DNA of 64,000 nucleotides, taken from contig MWCX01000081.1 of assembly GCA_002070265.1 (NCBI GenBank), positions 61,867-125,866 of the forward strand, in the 5' to 3' direction. Below, in pieces: positions 7,388-14,184 of the stretch (position 1 is its first letter; each line of letters starts with the position of its first letter). The DNA comes from Bacteroidetes bacterium ADurb.Bin174. GTDB lineage: Bacteria > Bacteroidota > Bacteroidia > Bacteroidales > Paludibacteraceae. A program made the translations under genes and the position numbers. The notes beneath the pieces were generated by a model. It worked only from the letters and a program-made list of their open reading frames with translations. It was not told where the DNA came from and did not search any database.

Positions 7388-9644
7388 TTATTTTTACTTT
7401 TAAATCGTAGTTTGTTACTTCAGAATTAACCCCTTTCAATGTAATAAATTTTAGAGGTTCCTCATAAAAACTCTTATGTATTTCTTGTGCATTTTTTTTA
7501 TTTTCATCAAAATGGTAGTTAATATCTATAGATATATTTTTATCAGAGATTTCAACATTTCCATATTTAATATTTAAACTACTTGGATTGAAAGAGTCAT
7601 AAGACAATTCCGGCGCTTCTCTTCCAGCCTGGCATAATGTGTCGCAAAGAGACAACAAATATCCCAACGGATTTTTTTCTGGATTAATAGATGCGTATTT
7701 GCCATCTTTAGGTTTATTTTTAGAGAAATAATCGTTGTCAAAATCACCCATTAATTTCTTTATATCCCATTGAGAGATGTGATGAGGTAAAATAGCCCTA
7801 CATATAGGTAATCTATATTGCTCTTCTAAAATTATTTCTTCCTTACCTACCTTTTTTCCCTTTCCTGTATTCTTGACATTAAATAGTAATTTAATCTGCT
7901 TATTATCAAGCGAATGGTAAACAAATAAACTTGACCATATCCCATGGTTAATATGTTGAAATGCTATCGGAATAATAATGTCTCTATTTCTTATTTCTAT
8001 GCTGCTAAAAATAGGATCAAGGGATATGACGCTCTCTTTCGTTATATCATGAATATTATCCAATAAACGCTCTATTTGCATTAGGTTTCCCAAACGTGGC
8101 ACCCATTGTAAAACATTCTTTTTCCGTTTAGGGTTAACCATAAAGTTTAAAATGTATTTTTCTAAAATATACTCTCCCTTTTCTAATACATATGCAATGT
8201 CATGACACATGGCAACGATAAACCATTTTTTTAGAATGACTTTCATTTTCTCGTTGTTCCCACTATCGCTTTCAGATACACAAATTAAAGAACTTGGTAG
8301 TATATTGCTTGATTTTGTTTTTAAGAATAGTAATCCCATTACAAACACATAAAACGAATGAATAAAATGATCTCGGTATTGTGAAACAATAAAAAGTTCT
8401 CTTTCACGCTCAAATCCTCTGAATAATTGCCTAAAAACATGAGGAACTCCTTTTGCTTCAAATGCTTTATTTAATCCATCCATTCCAATTCCAGCTTCCT
8501 GAATAATAGTTTCTATTTTATATTGACTATCATCAGGAAATAAATAATCTATTATTCGTGCTGTGGTACGTGCAACTTCGTACGACCAGTGTTTATACCC
8601 TATCCAATATTGTCCAATTTCTGAATTGGCAACTATAAAATGCCCTCTAACTCTATCCAATACATTCTTAAAAACTTCAATTTCAGAATCAGATGCCTCT
8701 AATGCTGTGATAAAAGAATTAAGTGCGCCGTCAGAGAAAAAATTATCTTTATACACCATACCTGAACCGACATATAATCGCTCAACACTGTTAATTAGTT
8801 CTGCTACATATTTACTAAAATACCATCTTATTTCTTTTATAAAATTATATAGTTCATCACTATCTCCTTCTGACTCAGAATTAGGTATTATTTCAAACTC
8901 AAATCCTGCCATGTAATCCGTTTCTGTAATGTCTGCTATGTAAAAAATAGTGTTAAAGTCACCTATTGTATCATTATTAAAAAAGTCATTTACTGGTTTT
9001 AATAAACTTCCTACATCCTCATCTGTATAATCTCTGATTGGAATTTTTGGGTTTGTATTTTTTAGTTTATTTAACCTGTCTTTATTAACCTCATCTGTAA
9101 ATAATATTTTGAATTTATCACAATTTTTAATATTTTTAAATTTAAAATTATCATTATTCCTACTTACAGCTAAACATAAATCATCATCATCATCATCGTG
9201 TGTTTGAAAACGCCACATTAATTCTGTTAGTAAATGAACTGGTTTTTCCGGATTTCTATACATTAGTTCTATAGAATCGCTTTTGTCTCCTTCATTATTT
9301 GAATCATTATCTTCTGGAATTAAAATCTCCATCCAATTTTCCTGTTCTTTTTCCCACTTTACATCACCTTTATATGTTCCTACAAAAGGTATTGAAATTC
9401 TGGTTGATGTGTAAAGAGAATTTAACTTTATCACACTTCGGCCCAAAGAAAAATTCACACTTTTAGTATATAATTCAATTGCAATTTGTTTTAATAGGCC
9501 TTTTAATTTTTCTGTAATTCCTTTCGAATATTTTTTCCATTTTTGCTCATCTTTTCTTTTTTGTGTTAACTCTTTTTTTAAGGCGGAAAAAGCGTCTATA
9601 TATTCTTTTGAAATACTCTTTTTCTCATTATTTGATGTTCTCAT
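7335..9644 (-). CDS. HD-domain phosphohydrolase-like protein of unknown function
   Basis: A 769-aa protein that I do not recognise as a named family. Its C-terminal half carries the ligand pattern of an HD-type metal-dependent phosphohydrolase: His426 (YRDHFIHSFY), His481-Asp482 (AMCHDIAYVLEKG), His564 (FQHINHGIW), His621-His622 (LPHHIS) and Asp668 (LCDTLCQAGRE), a H-HD-H-HH-D order reminiscent of HD-GYP-like enzymes, though no GYP motif is present. The N-terminal ~330 residues are a charged segment, a poly-Asp run at 150-155, and an alpha/beta part (FNTIFYIADIT, MAGFEFEII) that could be a sensor domain. There is no signal peptide or clear transmembrane segment. It starts 9 bp after the binding protein gene and overlaps the radical SAM gene. 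It is strongly A/T-rich. Nucleotide or phosphoester hydrolysis is an inference from the ligand set only. Confidence 0.7.
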   Translation of the reverse strand: MRTSNNEKKSISKEYIDAFSALKKELTQKRKDEQKWKKYSKGITEKLKGLLKQIAIELYTKSVNFSLGRSVIKLNSLYTSTRISIPFVGTYKGDVKWEKEQENWMEILIPEDNDSNNEGDKSDSIELMYRNPEKPVHLLTELMWRFQTHDDDDDDLCLAVSRNNDNFKFKNIKNCDKFKILFTDEVNKDRLNKLKNTNPKIPIRDYTDEDVGSLLKPVNDFFNNDTIGDFNTIFYIADITETDYMAGFEFEIIPNSESEGDSDELYNFIKEIRWYFSKYVAELINSVERLYVGSGMVYKDNFFSDGALNSFITALEASDSEIEVFKNVLDRVRGHFIVANSEIGQYWIGYKHWSYEVARTTARIIDYLFPDDSQYKIETIIQEAGIGMDGLNKAFEAKGVPHVFRQLFRGFERERELFIVSQYRDHFIHSFYVFVMGLLFLKTKSSNILPSSLICVSESDSGNNEKMKVILKKWFIVAMCHDIAYVLEKGEYILEKYILNFMVNPKRKKNVLQWVPRLGNLMQIERLLDNIHDITKESVISLDPIFSSIEIRNRDIIIPIAFQHINHGIWSSLFVYHSLDNKQIKLLFNVKNTGKGKKVGKEEIILEEQYRLPICRAILPHHISQWDIKKLMGDFDNDYFSKNKPKDGKYASINPEKNPLGYLLSLCDTLCQAGREAPELSYDSFNPSSLNIKYGNVEISDKNISIDINYHFDENKKNAQEIHKSFYEEPLKFITLKGVNSEVTNYDLKVKINVDNITEPDARYYKISK

Positions 9645-9652
9645 TTTTCACT

Positions 9653-10753
9653 CTATTTAATAAAAACAAATTCTCCATTAGCAACTGTTTTAAGTGCAAT
9701 ATCTTTAAAAGCATCTCCTGATGGTAACATTTTGGTTTTACCTGAAACTCCTTGATAATCCAGTTTTGATAGAGCTTCCTTCAACTTTTCTTTATCATTA
9801 GGATTCTCTTTAAGAAGTTTTAATGTTATTGCCATTGCATCATAGCCCAGTACTACTCCAATACGCGGATTTTGTTGATGTTTTTCTTTGTATTTGGCAA
9901 TAAATGTACTGTCAACGAAAATAGAGGTATAAACAATCCCCTCAGCTGCATTTTGTGCAATTTCTAATAAATCATCCCCTTCAGCACCTGTACTGCTGAT
10001 AAACTTAACATCGAGGTTTGATTCTCTTGCCTCTTTCAATATATGACCAGTGGTTTTAGGAGTTCCTGCAATGTAAATAGACGATAATTTAGCTGCTTTT
10101 ATTTTTAATATCAATGCTTTAAAATCAACATCTTTTCTGTCAAAACTTTCCTCAAAAACAATCTCTCCTCCTAAAGTTTTATACTCCTTTTCAAACGCTT
10201 CTTTGTGAGATTTTCCAGAATCGTCATTCATATATAAAACTCCTATTTGTTTTATAGATAGATCATTGTAAGCATAGTTAGACATAACTTTTGCCTGATC
10301 AGGTGCAACAGGTCCCATTCTAAAAATATATTTGCCCGAATTGGAGAGCTTTGGACTCGAAGCAGAAGGAGAAAATAGAATAGTTTTGGTGCTTTCTGCA
10401 ACAGGTATCATAGATAACATATCAGTTGTAGTAATTGGACCAAGAACAATCATTGGTTTAGAAACTTGAATAATTTTTTCTAAAGCCGTCCTACTTCCTT
10501 TCGGAGTTGAGAAGTTATCTTCGATTATAAATTTAAATTCTAATAGATTGTTTTTTTCTACTTCCAGAAAGTCTGCATATGCCATTTTCATTCCATTTAA
10601 CACATCATTACCTTGACTAGCTACATTTTCAGTCAGTGGCAAAACAATACCAATGTTTACTGTTTTGCTTTTTTCTTGATTAATAAAATATAAAACTAAT
10701 AACGCAATAATTGCAATTATCGTTACTGTAATAAACCACGTTTTCTTTTTCAT
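9653..10753 (-). CDS. Substrate-binding protein of HAAT-type ABC transporter, membrane-anchored
   Basis: A 366-aa type 1 periplasmic binding protein (LivK/receptor-family fold). After a hydrophobic segment at residues 6-23 comes the classic start VNIGIVLPLTENVASQGNDVLNGMKMA, followed by IVLGPITTTDMLSMIPVAES, a serine-rich SPSASSP ligand-pocket region and IGVVLGYDAMAITLKLL. There is no lipobox cysteine and no obvious signal-peptidase site after the first hydrophobic segment, so it is probably tethered to the inner membrane by its N-terminus. The ATG overlaps the livF stop (ATGA). It should deliver substrate to LivHM; which substrate is open. Confidence 0.87.
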   Translation of the reverse strand: MKKKTWFITVTIIAIIALLVLYFINQEKSKTVNIGIVLPLTENVASQGNDVLNGMKMAYADFLEVEKNNLLEFKFIIEDNFSTPKGSRTALEKIIQVSKPMIVLGPITTTDMLSMIPVAESTKTILFSPSASSPKLSNSGKYIFRMGPVAPDQAKVMSNYAYNDLSIKQIGVLYMNDDSGKSHKEAFEKEYKTLGGEIVFEESFDRKDVDFKALILKIKAAKLSSIYIAGTPKTTGHILKEARESNLDVKFISSTGAEGDDLLEIAQNAAEGIVYTSIFVDSTFIAKYKEKHQQNPRIGVVLGYDAMAITLKLLKENPNDKEKLKEALSKLDYQGVSGKTKMLPSGDAFKDIALKTVANGEFVFIK

Positions 10754-11463
10754 ATCATAAATGTTTTAATGTTATCTAATGTGTCGAGATTTTCGGTATG
10801 TAAATATCCTAATTTTAATCCGATTATCCTATCTGCATAAGCGAAAAGTTCTTTTATCTTATGTTCAACCAGTACAAGTGTTATTCCACTCTGTTTTAAT
10901 TGTTCTATATATTGCAACACTGTGCTTATATTTTTACCGCTTAGTCCTGCCAATGGCTCATCGAAAAGCAGCAGTTTTGGACGGTTAACCATAGCCATTC
11001 CCAAGCTAAGCAATTTGGCTTCGCCACCACTTAGTTGGTCTGCTGTTTGGCGGTATCTGTTTTTTAAGATTGGCATTTCGTCCAAAAGTTGTGCTACACG
11101 GTTTTCGGTTTCCTCTTTGTCATTCAGATGCAGCAAACTCATTCTTAGGTTTTCGATTACACTCATATCGGCAAAAAGTTGGTTTTTTTGCGGGATATAT
11201 ACTAAATGTCGTGCAATTAGTGTTGAGTGATGTTGCAAGTTGAGTTTTGAATTGGCTGTTTGAATAAGTTTGTTATCGTAGTAAATATTGCCGTTCCATA
11301 AAGGCAGTAATCCGTAAACAGCTTTTAGCAAAGTACTTTTTCCCGAACCATTGCCACCCACCAAAAGAATAGTTTCGCCTTGCTCTATTTCTAATGAAAC
11401 ATCAAACAAAACTTGCTTTTTGTCGTAACCTGTATCAATATTTTCAATTTTCAGTAAACTCAT
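10750..11463 (-). CDS. livF: HAAT-type ABC transporter ATPase LivF
   Basis: A 237-aa ABC ATPase of the LivF type. The Walker A motif is GGNGSGKST (36-44), the signature LSGGE (144-148) and Walker B LLLFDEP (164-170), followed by the LivF-type LAGLSGKNI and the switch histidine in LVEHK. It overlaps livG upstream by 4 bp (ATGA) and the binding protein gene downstream by 4 bp. It would pair with LivG to power the LivHM permease. Confidence 0.9.
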   Translation of the reverse strand: MSLLKIENIDTGYDKKQVLFDVSLEIEQGETILLVGGNGSGKSTLLKAVYGLLPLWNGNIYYDNKLIQTANSKLNLQHHSTLIARHLVYIPQKNQLFADMSVIENLRMSLLHLNDKEETENRVAQLLDEMPILKNRYRQTADQLSGGEAKLLSLGMAMVNRPKLLLFDEPLAGLSGKNISTVLQYIEQLKQSGITLVLVEHKIKELFAYADRIIGLKLGYLHTENLDTLDNIKTFMI

Positions 11464-12212
11464 ATATATGCGTTTTGCACTTCGGGATTCTGTCTAAGTG
11501 TTTCGTAATTTTCAAACCCCGTTATTCGCCCATTGTTTAAGAAAAATATTCGGTCGGCTACGGTTTCTATAAAATCGGTATTATGCTCAATAATCAACAG
11601 TGCTTTATCGGCTTTTAGTTTGCGAATTACTTCGGTCAGCTTCTCTCTAAATGCCATATTTACACCTGCCACAGGTTCATCAAGCAATAAAAACTGCGGT
11701 TCGTTAGCCATACAGCAAGCCAAGTTAAGCAACTTTTGTTGCCCGTAAGAAATTTCATCGGCTTTGCTATCGGAAATATCGTCAATAAAGCAGGTTTTCA
11801 ATATTTCATCAGCTTTTTGGCTATTTTCTGCCTGCTCATGTTTTATGCCTTTGTTTGGCAAAAGCGTTTTCCACCACTTCTCTCCCTCCTGCTGCGGAAA
11901 AGCCAACATCAGATTTTCCTTTACCGAAAGATTGCCGATTAAACGCATATCCTGAAAAGTTCGGGTAATGCCCAATCGGTTGATTTTATATGCCGCTGTT
12001 TTATTGATTATTTTCCCGTTTATGCTCACTTCGCCTTTGTCCTGTTTCAGAAAACCGGAAATAATATTGAAAAGTGTTGTTTTCCCCGAGCCGTTGGCAC
12101 CCATTAAAACAGCAATCTGTCCTTTATGAAGTTCAAATGAAACATCAGTAAGGACTTGATTATCTCCAAATGATTTAGCTATGTGGGATATTGTGAGTGT
12201 CAAAATTACCAA
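11460..12212 (-). CDS. livG: HAAT-type ABC transporter ATPase LivG
   Basis: A 250-aa ABC ATPase of the LivG type, first gene of the seven-gene operon. Walker A is GANGSGKTT (38-46); the signature is the LivG-type SYGQQKLL, and Walker B is LLLDEPVAGVN. The stretch LGITRTFQDMRLIGNLSVKENLML is characteristic of LivG. No ATG exists near the N-terminus: an in-frame TAA lies just upstream and the first usable codons are TTG (12212 or 12203), so a TTG start is likely. No repeat or regulator gene separates it from the 257-bp upstream intergenic region, where the operon promoter should lie. Confidence 0.88.
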   Translation of the reverse strand: MVILTLTISHIAKSFGDNQVLTDVSFELHKGQIAVLMGANGSGKTTLFNIISGFLKQDKGEVSINGKIINKTAAYKINRLGITRTFQDMRLIGNLSVKENLMLAFPQQEGEKWWKTLLPNKGIKHEQAENSQKADEILKTCFIDDISDSKADEISYGQQKLLNLACCMANEPQFLLLDEPVAGVNMAFREKLTEVIRKLKADKALLIIEHNTDFIETVADRIFFLNNGRITGFENYETLRQNPEVQNAYI

Positions 12213-12395
12213 TTAGTTATGGAAAAAATACAAAAGTAATGATTTTGCTTGTAATTATGTTAATTTGTAATTTTTTTATTTCCGGTATAATAATTCTTTA
12301 ACTACTAAGCTTGTTCTCTAAATAATAGGTATTGTATAAGTACCCCTCCGTGTAATTTTGTGTTACTGCGGGGTATTCATTAATTAACAAAATTA

Positions 12396-12427
12396 AGCCA
12401 ACTAAAATCATTGTAAGATAGTTGGCT
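12396..12427 (-). terminator. Possible intrinsic terminator
   Basis: Inverted repeat AGCCAACT (12396-12403) / AGTTGGCT (12420-12427) with a 16-nt loop. Read on the minus strand the stem is followed by TAATTTTGTTAATT, so it could stop transcription arriving from the HTH cassette before the liv operon. On the plus strand it is followed by a weaker T-rich stretch. The rest of 12213-12469 holds no gene. Confidence 0.45.
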
Positions 12428-12469
12428 CGTTTGTGTTTTTGGTTATTCCCTTGTAGTTGTAGTATTTTA

Positions 12470-12780
12470 TGCTGCCCTTACAGGGCGCGGTATTCTTTCT
12501 TCATACGTATTCCCAAGGCGTTGCCATTGGGCTAGTGTATATTGCCCCTTCAGGGCGGACCCTGGTGTTTTCAATTATGCTGCCGCGCCCTGAAAGGGCA
12601 AAATTTGTCAGCCCAGAGCACCGCTCTGGGGTTAATGATGACAAAAATAATCGGGCGCCCTGAAGGGGCAGCATATTAATCTCCATAAATCTTACCCAAG
12701 GCTCTCGATTGCGCCCGACCGACCTTGCCAGGCGCAGTCTCGATCTTTTATTTGCCTCGATCAAGACAAAAAAATACCGT
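12470..12780. repeat. Palindrome cluster, left copy flanking the HTH cassette
   Basis: The same palindrome words as 1-590: GCCCT/AGGGC hairpins, a CCCAGAGC/GCTCTGGG unit with a variant centre, and the CCCAAGGCGTTGCCATTGGGC unit. The part 12671-12775 (from gcatattaat through aaaaaaat) is a direct repeat of 13819-13929 and an inverted repeat of roughly 40-104. Open frames through this stretch on either strand (for example 12501-12764, minus) are translations of palindromes and are not counted as genes. Confidence 0.75.
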
Positions 12781-12781
12781 A

Positions 12782-13249
12782 TTAAAACTTCACAGCTTCC
12801 TGGTATTTAAAAAAATAATAAAAAGCTACTTTATGCCATTTGGTCAAATTTTTATCTCCGGAAAGCAAACTTGACAATGTAGATTTATCAATACCGGTAT
12901 AGGCGCTAACTGTACGGCTTTTCAGATTTAAATTTTCCATTTTTCGTTTTAACCATTCGGCAGTAATGGCATCTATATCCTTTCTGTCATAGTCCACTGC
13001 CGAAACGGTCAGTTTCCAGCTCGCGGGGATTTCACCTGCTAACATTTCGCGCACACGCGTTGTTAATTCCTTTTTTGAAAGCTTCAGTCCATTCACTAAC
13101 TCCTTTTGTTCAACCCTAACAATAAGCCGATTGTCTTTAAAGCTGACTATATCTATAAAGATACGCGCATTACGTCTGTACATAGCAGCCATTTGACTAA
13201 TTCTTTTTTTGTTTTCTTCCGGGATGGGAAGTAGTTCAATGTTTTTCAT
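12782..13249 (-). CDS. C-terminal helix-turn-helix protein
   Basis: A 155-aa protein. Residues ~1-105 form an uncharacterised domain (MYRRNARIFIDIVSF, RLIVRVEQKELVNG). Residues ~108-150 look like an XRE-type helix-turn-helix: SRTVSAYTGIDKSTLSSLLSGDKNLTKWHKVAFYYFFKY, with the conserved KSTLSSLLSG recognition-helix pattern. Having the HTH at the C-terminus is typical of small regulators on phage- or plasmid-derived elements in this phylum. It lies 61 bp downstream of the 111-aa gene at 13311, separated by a strong hairpin, and the pair sits between two palindrome-cluster direct repeats. A regulatory role is inferred; the partner and targets are unknown. Confidence 0.6.
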   Translation of the reverse strand: MKNIELLPIPEENKKRISQMAAMYRRNARIFIDIVSFKDNRLIVRVEQKELVNGLKLSKKELTTRVREMLAGEIPASWKLTVSAVDYDRKDIDAITAEWLKRKMENLNLKSRTVSAYTGIDKSTLSSLLSGDKNLTKWHKVAFYYFFKYQEAVKF

Positions 13250-13278
13250 ACTTCACAGTTTTATATATTTATTAAAGA

Positions 13279-13306
13279 GAAAGGGCGGGCGGAACACCGC
13301 CCTTTC
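13279..13306 (-). terminator. Hairpin between the two cassette genes
   Basis: A perfect 10-bp stem, GAAAGGGCGG (13279-13288) / CCGCCCTTTC (13297-13306), with an 8-nt loop, starting five bases beyond the stop of the 111-aa gene. The U-tract on the minus side is weak (TCTTTAATAAAT), so it may attenuate rather than fully terminate, giving less of the downstream HTH gene. Confidence 0.6.
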
Positions 13307-13310
13307 AGTT

Positions 13311-13646
13311 TTACAGTTTGATTAGTCTTAAATTTGTTAAGTCGAAAATTGCGATTTGTTTGTTCTCACGTCCAAATTTTTTCGCTTCATCCGGGTCGGT
13401 AAAGATTCTGATAGAATCGTAATAAAAACGATTACTTTCATCATCCAACCAACCACCGACTTTTTTTTCGTGACTCAACGCATGTTTAAGAACTCTTTCC
13501 AATCCCTCATCATCGAAACTGTCTTGAGTTTCGAGATAGGCTACTGAAATTCCGCCTGTAATCTTTTTTAAGGTTGTAAGATCAACCGTGAATCCATCCG
13601 GATTCTCCTTTGCTATCGCTTGGATAGCCTTTTTAAGTTTTTCCAT
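13311..13646 (-). CDS. Hypothetical 111-aa protein
   Basis: A small soluble protein starting at the ATG at 13646 (MEKLKKAIQAIAKENPDGFTVD); the open frame extends 28 codons further upstream but without family-like sequence. It has an alternating alpha/beta pattern: KITGGISVAYLETQDSFDDEGLE, GGWLDDESNRFYYDSIRIF, and the C-terminal QIAIFDLTNLRLIKL. Proteins of this size and pattern occur on Bacteroidales mobile elements, but I know of no function. There are no membrane segments. As first gene of a two-gene unit with a HTH protein it could be one half of an addiction-type or regulatory pair; this is speculation. Confidence 0.6.
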   Translation of the reverse strand: MEKLKKAIQAIAKENPDGFTVDLTTLKKITGGISVAYLETQDSFDDEGLERVLKHALSHEKKVGGWLDDESNRFYYDSIRIFTDPDEAKKFGRENKQIAIFDLTNLRLIKL

Positions 13647-13770
13647 AATGAAAAAAACTTTTATGCGGACGTCACCCGCGTTTTGTTTGACACGACAAAA
13701 ATATAATAAAAGTTTGTTACTCGCAAACATATTACTGTTTTTTTAAAAAAACACACTTTTCCCATATATA

Positions 13771-13933
13771 ACCCCAAGGCGTTGCCATTGGGCTGGTATA
13801 TATTGCCCCTTCAGGGCGGCATATTAATCTCCATAGATCTTACCCAAGGCTTTCGATGGTGCGACCGACCTTGCCAGGCGCAGTCTTGACTTTTTTTTGC
13901 TTCGTTTTTTTGTATCAAGACAAAAAAATGAAG
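13771..13933. repeat. Palindrome cluster, right copy flanking the HTH cassette
   Basis: This shorter copy of the 12470-12780 cluster has the CCAAGGCGTTGCCATTGGGC unit at 13773-13792 and a GCCCC..AGGGC hairpin. The segment 13819-13929 is directly repeated at 12671-12775. It ends in the strong hairpin at 13900-13933. The 13647-14184 interval otherwise contains A/T-rich DNA with no gene; the nqr promoter should lie toward its right end. Confidence 0.75.
13900..13933. repeat. Conserved 14-bp stem element, copy 1
   Basis: The left arm CTTCGTTTTTTTGT (13900-13913) pairs with ACAAAAAAATGAAG (13920-13933) over 14 bp (one G-T) around the loop ATCAAG. An alternative pairing, GTCTTGA (13883-13889) with TCAAGAC (13915-13921), is mutually exclusive with it. 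The whole block recurs almost unchanged at 30794-30844. Confidence 0.65.
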
Positions 13934-14068
13934 TGGGGGTTTGAGACAGCCCTTAGTTTAATAAAAATAATTATAAAAATAATTTTAATTGTAATAGTTT
14001 CAATATCAACCACTTGCAAATTAAAGATTTTTTTCGTTATTTAATACCAGAATCTGATGAAATTATTG

Positions 14069-14076
14069 TAATTTTG
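14069..14076 (+). promoter_or_regulatory. Possible -7 element for nqr operon
   Basis: TAATTTTG fits the Bacteroidota -7 consensus TAnnTTTG and lies about 108 bp before the nqrA start. A convincing -33 TTTG at the right spacing was not found, so the assignment is tentative. Confidence 0.35.
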
Positions 14077-14184
14077 CAGCGTTTTTTAAGCGATTTGAAT
14101 AAAAAAGCACAAGATAGCTTACTATCAAGGTTTAAGGAACATTGAAAGGCATTTTAAAGTGCTATAATTAAACATATATAAACT

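Noticed and set aside
12501-12764. 87-codon minus-strand frame
   Set aside because: Made entirely of repeat units that also occur at 1-590; such frames are often wrongly annotated.
13856-14044. 62-codon frame containing FFCFVFLYQDKKMK, with a partner at 30719-30976
   Set aside because: The shared peptide comes from the repeated hairpin block; the frames diverge outside it.
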